64,000 bases of DNA, from NCBI RefSeq assembly GCF_009932725.1, contig NZ_BLJU01000009.1, positions 1 to 64,000 of the forward strand, read 5' to 3'. A model generated the notes under the pieces. It saw nothing but the letters and a program-made list of their open reading frames with translations, was not told where the DNA came from and searched no databases. Numbering within the stretch: the first letter of the stretch is position 1; the number at the start of each line of letters is the position of its first letter. This DNA is from Pseudomonas yangonensis. GTDB lineage: Bacteria; Pseudomonadota; Gammaproteobacteria; Pseudomonadales; Pseudomonadaceae. This document shows positions 38,995-49,538 of the stretch, piece by piece. Made by a program: the position numbers and the translations under genes.

Positions 38995-40001
38995 CAGTTG
39001 CGGTGGTACGCGGTGATGCGCAGCACTTCTTCCTTGGAACCGAGAAACACCGGTACGCGCTGGTGCAGGGAAGTGGGCTGGATATCGAGAATGCGCTGGT
39101 TACCGTCGGTGGCAGCACCGCCGGCCTGCTCGATGATCATCGACATCGGGTTGGCTTCGTACATCAGGCGCAGCTTGCCCGGCTTGTCCGGCTCGCGGGC
39201 ATCGCGCGGGTACATGAACACACCGCCACGGGTGAGGATGCGATGCACGTCGGCCACCATCGAGGCGATCCAGCGCATGTTGTAGTTGCGCCCCAGCGGC
39301 CCGGTCTCGCCGGCCAGCAGCTCGGAGACGTAACGCTGTACCGGCGCCTCCCAATGGCGCTGGTTGGACATGTTGATGGCGAATTCCTTGGTCGACTCCG
39401 GCACCTTGATGTTGTCGTGGGTGAGCACGAAGCTGCCCAGTTCGCGATCCAGGGTGAAACCCTTGACGCCATCGCCGAGGGTCAGCATCAGCATGGTCTG
39501 CGGGCCGTAGATGGCGTAGCCGGCCGCAACCTGCTGGGTGCCCGGCTGGAGGAAGGCGTCCTCGCCCAGGTCGCCGGTATCACCGTTACGGTCCGGGCAG
39601 CGCAACACCGAGAAGATGGTGCCGACCGAGACGTTGACGTCGATGTTGCTGGAGCCGTCCAGCGGGTCGAATACCAGCAGGTAGGCGCCTTTCGGATACT
39701 TGCCGGGGATCTGGTAGGCATTGTCCATTTCCTCGGAGGCCATGCCGGCCAGGTGGCCGCCCCATTCGTTGGCTTCGAGGAGGATCTCGTTGGAGATGAC
39801 GTCGAGCTTCTTCTGCACTTCACCCTGCACGTTCTCGCTGTCCAGGCTGCCCAGTACGCCGCCGAGGGCGCCCTTGGAGACCTGGTGGCTGATCGCCTTA
39901 CAGGCCCGCGCCACGACTTCGATAAGGAAACGCAGATCGGCCGGGGTGTTATGGCTGCGAGTCTGCTCGATCAGGTAGCGGCTCAGGGTGACGCGGGACA
40001 T
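38994..40001 (-). CDS. fbp: Fructose-1,6-bisphosphatase class I
   Basis: A 335-residue class I FBPase that makes fructose 6-phosphate in gluconeogenesis. The metal/phosphate site DPLDGSSN is at residues 112-119, with the upstream metal Glu in GMASEEMD and a C-terminal Glu region IEQAGG. Gluconeogenic FBPase is central in pseudomonads, which lack phosphofructokinase. It leads a minus-strand run. Confidence 0.96.
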   Translation of the reverse strand: MSRVTLSRYLIEQTRSHNTPADLRFLIEVVARACKAISHQVSKGALGGVLGSLDSENVQGEVQKKLDVISNEILLEANEWGGHLAGMASEEMDNAYQIPGKYPKGAYLLVFDPLDGSSNIDVNVSVGTIFSVLRCPDRNGDTGDLGEDAFLQPGTQQVAAGYAIYGPQTMLMLTLGDGVKGFTLDRELGSFVLTHDNIKVPESTKEFAINMSNQRHWEAPVQRYVSELLAGETGPLGRNYNMRWIASMVADVHRILTRGGVFMYPRDAREPDKPGKLRLMYEANPMSMIIEQAGGAATDGNQRILDIQPTSLHQRVPVFLGSKEEVLRITAYHRN

Positions 40002-40159
40002 GGACGGCTCCGGAAAGAGGGGGAAAATCGCGCGCAGTTTAACCCTTTCCCGTCATGGCCGCCTCCCTGAGGCCACGACGAAAAGGAGAAAATGACAAAG
40101 CGCACTCCGGACCAACTGCCAGCACTCTCAGGAGAAGTACGTTGGTCTCGAAACGACTC

Positions 40160-42004
40160 TTAGAGCTCCAGTGATAACGAAAGATTCAAACCATGCTGGG
40201 CTTGATCGTCCGCATGCCGGTAGCTATAGCTGCCACGTAGCGACAAACCGTTCCCCAGGCTGTGGCTAACGCCGATATGGCTGCGCCACATGCGGTCGTC
40301 GGGTCGATAGCCCGGTAGTTCGAAACCGATCCCCGGCAGACTATTCAGTGCCATACGTACTTCGCTTGGGTCGTTTTCATATTCCCGCTCCACCGCCAAC
40401 TCTCCGAATAGCCGGGTCTGTGGCGTGAGGTCGTAAAGCCCCTGCAGGCCGGCACCGAGACGCTTGGATTTGCGCACCTGATCTCCGTAGCTCAGGGCCG
40501 TGGAGCGTTGGCCATCCTCGGCATAGCCGTCCACTTCGATCCGTACGTAGTCGGCGCTCAGAAAAGGGCTCAGGTGCCACTGGCTGCCAGGCTGAGCGAT
40601 GTCGTAGCCGAAGCGGCCGCTGAAAGCCCACAGATCACCGTCGGTATCGCCCTTTTCCGAGTTGGTGGCAGGACCGATGGCAAACTTGCGCTTGAGGTCA
40701 TCGTAGTCGAGACGACCGATACTCGCGGACAGGTCGCCCCACCAGCGATTGTGCTGATACTGCGCAAATGCAGTGCCCAGGTAGCTGCGCAAATCGTAAT
40801 CGGAGCCCGCGCGCCCTGCTTCCAGACTCTGCTGGTAGAGCCCGGCAGCCAGACCCAGGCGCCAGGCTTCATCGAGTCGATAACTGGTCCCGAAGTTGAG
40901 GCTATAGCCGTTGCCGTCGGCATCGCCACGCTGCAGATCGTAATCCAGTCGCTGGCCGCCGGTATTGATAAAAGCACGCCACTGCCCTACCCCTTGCCAC
41001 GCTTCCCAATCGGCAAGCCACTGAGCGCGCAACTGGTCTTGGTGACTACGAAGCGTCCCCAACGCCATTTCAGGCAGAAGCGTGACCTCCCAAGGCGCCG
41101 CGAGAAGCGAGTAGGCATAGTCTGCAATGATACGCTGCCCAGCGATTGTCGGATGAACGCTGTCGTTGAACAGTAGCTTGGTCGGGTCGGGAGCGGTGCC
41201 ATTAATCCCGTAAACCGGGTGTGGGTTGCTGCAACCCTCGAAACAGCTTCCGATTACCGCATCACGGTCATCGACCAGGCCGTAACGGCCGGGATCAGCC
41301 AATGTTTCCGAAAGATTGAGCGGAATATTCAGCGGAATCACATTGGCATTGACGGTTGCCAACTGACTTACCGCCTCCTGGTTGAAGTCGCTTCCCAGGC
41401 CGGACACAAAGTCCTGCAGTCCACCGCCGTAGAAATTCGGTGTCAGACCGATATCCGGCAGCAGCCACACCATGATGTAACGCGCACCTGCCTGCTGCAG
41501 AACCTCGACACTGTCGACCAATCGACCGGCAGCCGCTTGCGCGCTGGCAGTATCGACTACACGGAACTGAAGAAAATCGTTACCGCCCCCGGTGAGGTAG
41601 TACAACGCATTGGGGTCGGCACGCCCGCCGCTGGAGGCAAGGTACCCGCCTGGACCGCTAATGGTTTTGAGAATCTCGTCGGTACGATAGCCACCAACCG
41701 CCCAGTTGTTGCCACCCTCAACCGAATTCGCCGGCCCCAGGCCTGCTCCACCCAAGCCCAGGGCATCGCCAAGTAGCATGGGCGCCACCGGGCCGAAAGC
41801 TTCGCCACTCCCGTCCTGATAGGTAGGGCCAACTCGATTGGTGAAACGGGTAGTAGCGCCGGCAGGGCCGTCAGCATCAGCAAACCAGCCTGCATCACTG
41901 AGGCTGTCACCAAATACGTACAAGGCACTGTAGGGAGCAGCGTAAAGAGGATGGGCGCTAGCCAGCAGACAGGCAGCCGCCAGCGGCTTGAGCAGACGTT
42001 TCAT
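40160..42004 (-). CDS. estA: Autotransporter GDSL esterase EstA
   Basis: A 614-residue outer-membrane esterase. It has a signal peptide (1-22), a GDSL domain with FGDSLSDAG (Ser34), the oxyanion GGGND block and the Asp/His pair in NDSVHPT. A C-terminal beta-barrel of about 280 residues ends in alternating LNLSLSLEL. The passenger stays attached at the cell surface; in P. aeruginosa EstA affects rhamnolipid production and motility. Base composition looks slightly lower in GC than its neighbours. Confidence 0.95.
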   Translation of the reverse strand: MKRLLKPLAAACLLASAHPLYAAPYSALYVFGDSLSDAGWFADADGPAGATTRFTNRVGPTYQDGSGEAFGPVAPMLLGDALGLGGAGLGPANSVEGGNNWAVGGYRTDEILKTISGPGGYLASSGGRADPNALYYLTGGGNDFLQFRVVDTASAQAAAGRLVDSVEVLQQAGARYIMVWLLPDIGLTPNFYGGGLQDFVSGLGSDFNQEAVSQLATVNANVIPLNIPLNLSETLADPGRYGLVDDRDAVIGSCFEGCSNPHPVYGINGTAPDPTKLLFNDSVHPTIAGQRIIADYAYSLLAAPWEVTLLPEMALGTLRSHQDQLRAQWLADWEAWQGVGQWRAFINTGGQRLDYDLQRGDADGNGYSLNFGTSYRLDEAWRLGLAAGLYQQSLEAGRAGSDYDLRSYLGTAFAQYQHNRWWGDLSASIGRLDYDDLKRKFAIGPATNSEKGDTDGDLWAFSGRFGYDIAQPGSQWHLSPFLSADYVRIEVDGYAEDGQRSTALSYGDQVRKSKRLGAGLQGLYDLTPQTRLFGELAVEREYENDPSEVRMALNSLPGIGFELPGYRPDDRMWRSHIGVSHSLGNGLSLRGSYSYRHADDQAQHGLNLSLSLEL

Positions 42005-42093
42005 GGCAAGTCCTTATTGTTGTTGGAATGAACTTCTCAACAAATGTAGCGACTCCTGCGCTGAAAAACATCCAGTTGGCTGCGATATTCACT

Positions 42094-43740
42094 CTATGAA
42101 GCCAAAGCTATACGATTCCTCCCGCCGCGTTTGGCCGCGTACAGCGCTACGTCTGCCGCATGCAGCAACGCATCGAGTTGCCCGCCATTCGCCGGCCATA
42201 CCGCAATGCCAGCGGACAAGGTCACTGGCATCGTACCCATGCGTGTCGGGTGATCCACGCTCGCCAGCTGCATGCGCAGCGATTCGAGTCGAGCGTGAGC
42301 CGCCTGGGCATTCAACCCCGGCAGAATGAGCAGAAATTCCTCGCCACCGATACGGAACACGGCGTCAGTGCTGCGCAGATTGTCCAAGAGGTGCTGAGCC
42401 ACCGACTTGAGTACATCGTCGCCGACCAGATGGCCGCACTCGTCATTAAGTCGCTTGAAATGGTCGAGGTCGATCAGCGCCAGAGCCAGGGGCAGATTCT
42501 CACGCTGCGCTCTGGCCAGTTCGCGGTCGAAGAACTCATCCAGATAGCGGCGGTTGTAGAGCCCGGTCAGCGGATCGCACAGCGCCTGCTCGCGCAGCTG
42601 CTCATGCAGAACGGAGATGGTGCGCAAACGCTCTTCACTGACCGCCAGGGCCTCGGCCAGCTTGAGCTCGGCAAGATGCCTCAGCGTGACGTCGCGCACA
42701 TAGAGCATGCGCCCGAGCAAAACCGGGCCGTTGCGCGTGGTGCGCTCGATCCCGCGCACACGCACTTCGTAGTAGCGCGCGGCGCTGGTCAGGCTGAGCA
42801 TCTGCTCGCTCGCCTCGCCTTGGTGCTGTTCGAGCAAGCGCTGCAGATCGGCACCGAATACCGGCCAGTCGGCCAGCGCCCGTCCCTGCCAGCCTTGCTG
42901 CAGGCCCGCCAGCCTGAGTGCAGCCGGGTTGGCCTCGATCACCCGCCCGCGCGGGTCGACCACCAGCACCGGGTCGATCAGGGCTTCGAGCAGCAGGTGA
43001 CGCGCCACCGGCATCAGGTCGAACAGGCGCACCCCGAGAATCAGCCAGGCGAAGGCGACCAGGGTGAAAGCGAAGCAGAACGGCGTGGGGTCGACGCCAA
43101 ACACGGTCCAGCCAAACACAACGTAGGCGATGTTGGCCGTCCAGGGCGCTGCCGTGACCAGCGCGAAACCCAGATAGTGCCGCCGATGGAGCCCCTGACT
43201 GAGTACCGCGGCACGCACCACCACGCCCATGCAAAACACCATCAGCAGGTAGACATAAGCTGCGGTAACGTAGAACAGCGGACCATGCCGATAACGCACC
43301 GGAGCCCCGGGGCTGTCGTCGATCGGACCGCTGCTGGCAAGGTAGAACAGGCCGTGCCAGGGGTTGCTCAGCGCAACGATCCAGACCAGCACAGGCATCA
43401 GACTCAGCGCCAGCACGCCGGCGCGCGGCACAGGTGTGCGCACGCTGTTGACGTACTGCCAGAGAAACACCGCCCAGAAGGTGGGCGTGAACAGGATTCC
43501 GAGCCAGGCCAGGCCGGAGAGAAACATCTTGCACTCGGCCGACATCACGCTCAGTTCCAGCGAGGAGCAGGCCATCCACCAGAGGCTGGAAAGGTGCAGC
43601 AGAATGAAGCTGTCGCGTCCGGGGAAGTCGCCCTGGCGGGTCATCCAGTGCGCTAGCAGGATGACGCCGAAGCACACCAGCAGCGTGACGAGAACCGGGG
43701 GCGATGGTGACCAACCAGGCGCCATGCAGGCCTGTATCAA
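42094..43740 (-). CDS. Diguanylate cyclase, 7TM-PAS-GGDEF
   Basis: A 548-residue protein. Residues 1 to about 225 contain seven hydrophobic segments of the N-terminal histidine-kinase-7TM type. A PAS domain follows (VLVDPRGRVIEANPAALRLAG), then a short coil and a GGDEF domain with GGEEF at 465-469, a functional cyclase signature. It should make c-di-GMP in response to a membrane or periplasmic signal. I see no RxxD inhibitory site directly upstream. It is monocistronic, next to estA. Confidence 0.9.
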   Translation of the reverse strand: MIQACMAPGWSPSPPVLVTLLVCFGVILLAHWMTRQGDFPGRDSFILLHLSSLWWMACSSLELSVMSAECKMFLSGLAWLGILFTPTFWAVFLWQYVNSVRTPVPRAGVLALSLMPVLVWIVALSNPWHGLFYLASSGPIDDSPGAPVRYRHGPLFYVTAAYVYLLMVFCMGVVVRAAVLSQGLHRRHYLGFALVTAAPWTANIAYVVFGWTVFGVDPTPFCFAFTLVAFAWLILGVRLFDLMPVARHLLLEALIDPVLVVDPRGRVIEANPAALRLAGLQQGWQGRALADWPVFGADLQRLLEQHQGEASEQMLSLTSAARYYEVRVRGIERTTRNGPVLLGRMLYVRDVTLRHLAELKLAEALAVSEERLRTISVLHEQLREQALCDPLTGLYNRRYLDEFFDRELARAQRENLPLALALIDLDHFKRLNDECGHLVGDDVLKSVAQHLLDNLRSTDAVFRIGGEEFLLILPGLNAQAAHARLESLRMQLASVDHPTRMGTMPVTLSAGIAVWPANGGQLDALLHAADVALYAAKRGGRNRIALAS

Positions 43741-43960
43741 CGGGGCCTCCGTTGGCAGACGCCCGTGACGGAGGAGGCGACGAAGCGAGTCGAGATACGC
43801 AAGCGGGCCTTCCTGACCAGAGTAGAGGGCGTTGACGCCCGAAGCTGCTCACGGCTCACAACGCGGTGACACTTCCCAACCGAAGCAACCGTGAACGCTG
43901 CCTAAGATACTGCAAAAGCATGGCTTGAACAGTAATGACATGCATTCCCGACCATGGCGC

Positions 43961-45310
43961 TCAGCCTTTGTCAGGACGCCGCAGCAGGCTCGCCGCCATC
44001 GCCGCCAACAATGCCACTCCGAGCAACAACACAGCCCAGAGTCCCCAACGCTTCCAATCCGTCGCCGCTGTCGCCGGTACATTCACTTCAGCCGACCGCA
44101 CGGCAGCGACATCGACCTGTGCCGATGCCAGCGAGGTCAGACGCTCGGTCGAGTTACCGGGGATCAGGGTGCTGAGGGGAAGCGCGGCCGCTGTGGCATC
44201 GGCGCGTCCTACCGCGAGTCGGTAAGGCGGCTCGCCGCGCGCCAGGAAAACCAGCTGGGTGGCGCGCACGGCGAAGGCCGCGGTCAGTGCCTGCTGACCC
44301 AAGCCTCCGCCACGTGCGTCGATCTTCAGGCGCACCTGGCGCACCGGCAGGGCCGGCAGGACCAATTCATCCTGGCGCACCTCGCGCCCCTCTTGCGGCA
44401 ACCGATAGAGCACACCGCTGGCAAGCGCTCGCCAGGGGTCTTTCTCTGCCGCGCGCGCCGCGAATGAAACAGGCGCCAAGGTGTTGGGTTCGTCCAGATT
44501 GATGCGCACGCGTTCGATTGGCAGCGCTTGCGGCAATTGCCATTGGTAATGTCCATCGCTCGTGGCTTGCGCCTGCATCGACTCGGACCAGACCAGCGGC
44601 GCCGGGCTGCTCGCCTGGCGGCGACTGCGCAACGTCACCGCGTCCAGCTCCGGAGCCTGCCGCGGGCTGCTCCAGAGCAGACGGATGTAGCGTGCCGCTC
44701 GCTCGGGCAGCTCCACCTGAGGCTGATCGATCCTGTCGCCTGCGAAGCTCAGGCGCGCCACCTGCCCCTCCCCCCAGCGGCTCCAATGCTGCAGGTCGTC
44801 GCTGGCCTCGATGGCGAAACGCTGGAAGCCCTCCTCACCGCCGCTCCAGTTGAGGTCGAGGCGCACCAGCGGCGCATCGATGGCGCTGGCATCGAGCAAC
44901 CAACCGCGCAACTGGCGCTGCACGGGCGCCGGTTCGTCGCCAGTCAATTCGATCAGGGTGCCGTCGGTGCTGCGCTGCACCCGCAGGCGCGGCACATCGT
45001 TGTGCTGCGCATCGGCGTACAGCGGGAACCAGCGCACCCCGTGCTCCTGTTCCTCGTCGCGCGATTCGCTCTGGCCTGGCAACAGCGCGTAGGCCTGGAC
45101 CTGACCGGCGCCGTTGAAGATACGCAGGTCACGCAGGTCGGCATGCCGAGCGGCGTAGTGCACGGCCATCGGCAACTCGACCCGATACCAGGGGCCTGTC
45201 CCATCCAGCGTCAGCGGCAGCAGTTGGCGATAGTCCTGCGGACGCTCCTCGGCCTGTGCCCATGCGATCAGCGACAGGCCAAGGGCCAGACAGGCAGCGA
45301 TCATTCTCAC
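43961..45310 (-). CDS. DUF3999 family membrane-anchored protein
   Basis: A 449-residue protein with a cleavable signal peptide (to about residue 20, AWAQA-EE), a large periplasmic beta-rich region with two galactose-binding-like repeats, and one C-terminal membrane helix (WGLWAVLLLGVALLAAMAAS) before a short RRPDKG tail. It belongs to DUF3999, whose function is not established. Its start overlaps the DUF2339 gene by four bases, so the two proteins are made together and may form a complex. Confidence 0.88.
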   Translation of the reverse strand: MRMIAACLALGLSLIAWAQAEERPQDYRQLLPLTLDGTGPWYRVELPMAVHYAARHADLRDLRIFNGAGQVQAYALLPGQSESRDEEQEHGVRWFPLYADAQHNDVPRLRVQRSTDGTLIELTGDEPAPVQRQLRGWLLDASAIDAPLVRLDLNWSGGEEGFQRFAIEASDDLQHWSRWGEGQVARLSFAGDRIDQPQVELPERAARYIRLLWSSPRQAPELDAVTLRSRRQASSPAPLVWSESMQAQATSDGHYQWQLPQALPIERVRINLDEPNTLAPVSFAARAAEKDPWRALASGVLYRLPQEGREVRQDELVLPALPVRQVRLKIDARGGGLGQQALTAAFAVRATQLVFLARGEPPYRLAVGRADATAAALPLSTLIPGNSTERLTSLASAQVDVAAVRSAEVNVPATAATDWKRWGLWAVLLLGVALLAAMAASLLRRPDKG

Positions 45311-48300
45311 GACAGCGACTCCTCGTTCACAGGGGCTTCATCGGTCTTGCGCGGCGGCAGCGGGGCAAAATAACCCACAACCAAAAGCAGCACGCCGACA
45401 CCGATGAACGAAACGATACGCTCCAGCCCGCCACGATTGCCCAGCTCGATGAAGAACAGCTTGGCCACCACCAGAGCGATCAGTGCGGCGCCAACCAGCC
45501 ACAGCTCGCGACGCGCGCGCAGGTGGCCGAAGAGCATCAGCGCCAGGGCGATCAGGGTCCAGACGATGGACAAACCAGCCTGCACCAGCATCGAATCGAA
45601 CAGCGCCGGGCTGTCCCAGGCCACACCGCCCCAGTGATGAGCCGTACGCATCACCATCACCGTCAGCAGGGCAAAGAGCGACAGTCCCGCCACACACTGA
45701 GTGATCTGTAGTGCGCGCGCAGGTTCCAGGGCGAAGCGTGGCAGGGCGAACCGCCCCCAGACCACCAACGCGCCCAGGCACAGCAGCAGACCGAGTTCCA
45801 ACGGGTTGAGCAGCGGCAGGTAGGGCAGCGGGTCGCTGTCGCCGGCACTGTTGGCGTTAGCCAGCCAGAACCAGACGAGCATCAATGCCGCCAGGGGTGC
45901 AGCGGCCCAGAGACGGTATTCACGCTCGAAAGTGGCCACCGGCCAGGGCAGGCGACGCGCCTGCGTCACGCCCCAGAGATAGGCCGTCGGCAGCAGCGCC
46001 CAGCCCAGCCAGCGCCAGGCGTTGTAGTGATCGGCCAGGCTCAGCAGCAGGTAACGCAGTTCCAAAGCCAGCACGCCGATCAGCAGCCAGCAGCCGAGCA
46101 CATGGGCGACGCTGGCAGCGCGGCTCGGCAGCAGTTCAGCCAGACGCCGCAGTACCAGCAGATGCACCGCGATAATGGCAGTCCACCCCAGCCAGCCAAA
46201 GTTCGCGGTCGGATGGTAAAGCGGATGCCAGGCATGGCTCAGCACCACCCCGGCCACCGGCGCCAGAAGGCTGCACAGCACCGCCAATTCACGCCAGCGG
46301 GTGCGCAGGGCCAGCAGCATCCAGATCAGCACCGACAACGCTGCCAGCACCAGCAACGCGCTGGCTTGCAGATCCGGCGCCACGAAGCGCAGCACTTCGC
46401 TGCTCACAGCCAGTGCCCACCAAGCCGCGCCCCAGGCCAATAACAGCTGGCCCAGGCGCTGCAGGCTGACGCCGTCGATGCCCGTCTCTCGCCCACCGTG
46501 CGCTAGGCTGTGCAGGCGCCAGGCGCCGACTTGCGCGGCCAGGCCGAGCACCGCCGGCGTCCAGAAGCCGGTATGCGCCAGCGGCGACAGGCCCTCGCCG
46601 CTGATTCCTGCCAGCAGCAGCGGCCCGGCGGCGAGGAAGGCCAGGCCGGCGAACAGCTGCAGCGCCAGGCTGAACAGGAAGGCCGCACGCTGCTGCAGAT
46701 ACAGTGCCAGCCAGAGAATCAGCAGCCCCGTACCCCCCCACACCGCCGCGGCTGCGACCCAGGGCAGGACGAAGAGCACGGCCAGATTGATGAACACCAG
46801 GCCCACCAGCATGATCGCCGACAGTGCGCCGAGCAGCCGGCGGTTCTCGCGGATGTGCGGATCACGCGCCGCCAGCAGCATGCCGGCGATCAGACCGAAA
46901 CCGACCATCGACGCGGCCAGCAGGCCGAACCAGCCCGCCTTGAAGCTGTTACCGCCGAACAGCGAATCCAGCGCCATCTGCCCGAGGAACAGCAGCCCGC
47001 CGAGCAGCTGCACGGCAAAGGCGCTGTAGACGAAGCTCGGCGCTGCGATGCGCAGCCCGACCAACAGCGTCGCCAGCCCCGCCAGCGCCCAGGCGATGGC
47101 CGTGCCGGGGGCCTCGAACAGCAACGGTGCGATCAGATAGAGAAACGCCAGACCGGTAATGCCGAGCCAGGGCAGCAGGCGCCTCTCCCAGGCGCTGCCC
47201 GCCTCAGGTTCGCGGCGCAGTTGCCAGTAGCTGAACAGCAACGCCACGCCGAGCATCAGTGCGCCCAGCGGCGAACCGTCGAGCAGACTGGCGTAGCCAA
47301 GATCCAGGCCACTGAGGAAGGCCAGCGCTGCGCCGACCTGCAGCAACAGGGCGAAGGCGCGCGCCAGCGGCCGGCCCTGGCGCAGGCCGAGCCAGTAGAT
47401 ACCGGCGCCTTCCACCGCCCAGGCCGCCGCCGTCCAGCGCGCATCCAGACCCAGCGGGATGGCCAGGCTGGCGAATACCACACCAAGGGCCAGGCAGATT
47501 TCCACCAACAGCCGCGCCCGCCCGCCGGCGCGCGCCTTGAGTACGCGCGCCAGCAGCAGATAGAACAGCCCGAGGCCGAGGGCGCTGAACGCCGCAGCGA
47601 ACTCGATATGACGCACCAACGCCACCTGCAGGCCGAAGCCGACCAGCGGCGGGCCGAACAGGGTGGTAGCGTCGACATAGTCGCCACGGCGCAGCGACCA
47701 GCGCAGCAGCTCGTCGCGCGCCTCGGGCGCATCCGCTGCGTCACGCAGGGTGCGGCGGGCGAACAGCAGGCCGATGGCCACGTACATCACAAAGAACAGG
47801 ATCAGGAACGGCTGGGTGCTGCCCAGCAGCTCCGGCGTGTAGGAACGCAGGCCCCAGGCGAAGCCGATGCCGAAGGTACCGACGAAGCCGATCAGATTAA
47901 GCAGACGCCAGGCCCTGAACCAGGCGATGGCGAAGATGCCGGCATTGAGCAGGGCGAAATAGGAGAACAGCGCGACATGGTTGCCGCTGCCGGTGGAAGT
48001 CAGGATAGGTGCGGCGAAACCGCCCAGCGCCGCCGCGGCGGCCAGACCCAGGGCGTTCTGCTGCACGGCGAGAATCGCCGAGAACAGCGTCACCGCCACC
48101 AGCAGCCCCAGCGCCATGCCGGGGTCGAGCAATGGATGCAGGCGCATGGCGGCGAACACCGTCAGGTACAGCACGGCGATGCCGGTGCCCTGCAGCACCA
48201 GGGCGTAACCGGGATTGCGCCGGCGTAGCCACCAGCCCAGGCCGAGCAAGGCCAGGGCACTGGCCGCCACGCCCATGTAGCGCAGCTCGACCGGCACCTC

Positions 48301-48897
48301 GACACCTTCGGTGGCGTAGCGCAGCAGGAAGGCCAGGCCGAGGAACAGCAGCACCACGCCGATCCGCAACACGGTGTTGCCACCAAACAACCAGGCCTTG
48401 GCGGCGGCGATGCCACGCTCGATCAGATTCGGTTCACGCGGTGCCTGTTCGCGCCAGGGACTTTGCTGGGGAACCGGTTGCGGTTCGGCAATGACCTGTG
48501 CGGCAAGCGGTGCAGGCTGTTCGGCAGGAGGGGCCTCCAGCTCCGGTAGCGTCCAATCCAGCTCCGGCAGAGGCTCTTCGGCAACGAGCGGCTCAGGCTG
48601 CACCTCCGGCTCGGACGGGGCTTCGGCAGGCGCTGCGGCCGGTGAAGGTTCCGGCTCGCTACGCTCGCCCTGCTCCACCTTGACCAGGCGCTCGTGCATG
48701 GCGCGCGTGCCGCGCTCGAAGCGCTCGGCGAATTCCTTGAGCTGTGCGGTCAGTTGCGCGTTGCGCGTCTCCAGCCCTTGCAGACGCAGCGCCTGCCCCA
48801 GACTGAGGCCGAGCAGGCCGCCAAGAATGGCGCCCGTGACGGATTCGCTGACGCCCGCGCCGAGCACCAGTCCGACCAGCATGAAGATCCATTGCAT
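45307..48897 (-). CDS. DUF2339 family giant membrane protein
   Basis: A 1196-residue integral membrane protein. An N-terminal hydrophobic segment and coiled coil (LQGLETRNAQLTAQLKEFAE) lead to a Pro/Glu-rich linker (about 75-155). About 1000 residues with some two to three dozen hydrophobic helices follow. It matches DUF2339, of unknown function. Many helices look like an internally repeated unit. It is coupled to the DUF3999 gene by an ATGA overlap. Confidence 0.9.
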   Translation of the reverse strand: MQWIFMLVGLVLGAGVSESVTGAILGGLLGLSLGQALRLQGLETRNAQLTAQLKEFAERFERGTRAMHERLVKVEQGERSEPEPSPAAAPAEAPSEPEVQPEPLVAEEPLPELDWTLPELEAPPAEQPAPLAAQVIAEPQPVPQQSPWREQAPREPNLIERGIAAAKAWLFGGNTVLRIGVVLLFLGLAFLLRYATEGVEVPVELRYMGVAASALALLGLGWWLRRRNPGYALVLQGTGIAVLYLTVFAAMRLHPLLDPGMALGLLVAVTLFSAILAVQQNALGLAAAAALGGFAAPILTSTGSGNHVALFSYFALLNAGIFAIAWFRAWRLLNLIGFVGTFGIGFAWGLRSYTPELLGSTQPFLILFFVMYVAIGLLFARRTLRDAADAPEARDELLRWSLRRGDYVDATTLFGPPLVGFGLQVALVRHIEFAAAFSALGLGLFYLLLARVLKARAGGRARLLVEICLALGVVFASLAIPLGLDARWTAAAWAVEGAGIYWLGLRQGRPLARAFALLLQVGAALAFLSGLDLGYASLLDGSPLGALMLGVALLFSYWQLRREPEAGSAWERRLLPWLGITGLAFLYLIAPLLFEAPGTAIAWALAGLATLLVGLRIAAPSFVYSAFAVQLLGGLLFLGQMALDSLFGGNSFKAGWFGLLAASMVGFGLIAGMLLAARDPHIRENRRLLGALSAIMLVGLVFINLAVLFVLPWVAAAAVWGGTGLLILWLALYLQQRAAFLFSLALQLFAGLAFLAAGPLLLAGISGEGLSPLAHTGFWTPAVLGLAAQVGAWRLHSLAHGGRETGIDGVSLQRLGQLLLAWGAAWWALAVSSEVLRFVAPDLQASALLVLAALSVLIWMLLALRTRWRELAVLCSLLAPVAGVVLSHAWHPLYHPTANFGWLGWTAIIAVHLLVLRRLAELLPSRAASVAHVLGCWLLIGVLALELRYLLLSLADHYNAWRWLGWALLPTAYLWGVTQARRLPWPVATFEREYRLWAAAPLAALMLVWFWLANANSAGDSDPLPYLPLLNPLELGLLLCLGALVVWGRFALPRFALEPARALQITQCVAGLSLFALLTVMVMRTAHHWGGVAWDSPALFDSMLVQAGLSIVWTLIALALMLFGHLRARRELWLVGAALIALVVAKLFFIELGNRGGLERIVSFIGVGVLLLVVGYFAPLPPRKTDEAPVNEESLS

Positions 48898-49050
48898 GCG
48901 TTATGTCCTACCGCTGTGGAAGTGTCCTCGCGTCCCTGCCGGCAGCCCGAGGTGGCTGCCAGTATAGGAGCAGCGAGCGTCCAGCCACAGAGAGACGACT
49001 GCCACACAGGTCACAGGCACAACGCAAAGTAGCCAACTGCCAGCCGGTGC

Positions 49051-49078
49051 TTCACAAATGCCGCGCGCCCGCTATCAT
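49051..49078 (+). promoter_or_regulatory. Candidate promoter of the cysteine-cluster gene
   Basis: TTCACA (49051-49056), 16 bases, TATCAT (49073-49078), 43 bases before the ATG. The -35 matches the consensus at five of six positions. Confidence 0.4.
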
Positions 49079-49121
49079 CGCCGCCCCGTGACAGCAGCGG
49101 CGCAGACCGCACGATAAAGCC

Positions 49122-49517
49122 ATGATGAAGCCCCGCCTGATAGCCGCAGCCGAGATCGACCGCCTGGAAACCTGGGCCAAATACACGGCCGACATGTGCC
49201 ACAGCTGCATCTCCAGCTGCTGCACCCTGCCGGTTGAAGTACGCCTGAACGATCTGATCCGCCTGGAGCTGGTGGACGAGTTCGAGCGCAGCGAGCCACC
49301 GAAGAACATCGCCAAGCGTCTGCAGAAGGATGGCGTGGTCGAACGCTTCAACCAGAAGTCGGGCATCTTCACCCTGACCCGCATGTCCAATAACGACTGC
49401 CTGTTCCTCGATCGCAAGACGCGCCTGTGCACCGTCTACGACAAGCGCCCGGATACCTGCCGTCATCACCCCAAGGTCGGCCCGCGACCGGGGTATTGCG
49501 CGTACAAGCCGAAGTAA
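49122..49517 (+). CDS. YkgJ-family cysteine cluster protein
   Basis: A 131-residue protein with the Cys pattern of the YkgJ/Fe-S cluster-binding family: CHSCISSCC near residues 26-34, a later NDCLFLD, then CTVYDKRPDTCRHHP and a C-terminal Cys. It probably binds a metal or Fe-S cluster; the biological role is unknown. Two adjacent ATGs (49122, 49125) could start it. It converges with cdhB, the stops being 21 bases apart. Confidence 0.88.
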   Translation: MMKPRLIAAAEIDRLETWAKYTADMCHSCISSCCTLPVEVRLNDLIRLELVDEFERSEPPKNIAKRLQKDGVVERFNQKSGIFTLTRMSNNDCLFLDRKTRLCTVYDKRPDTCRHHPKVGPRPGYCAYKPK

Positions 49518-49538
49518 GGGTTGCGACGCAGATCTTTT

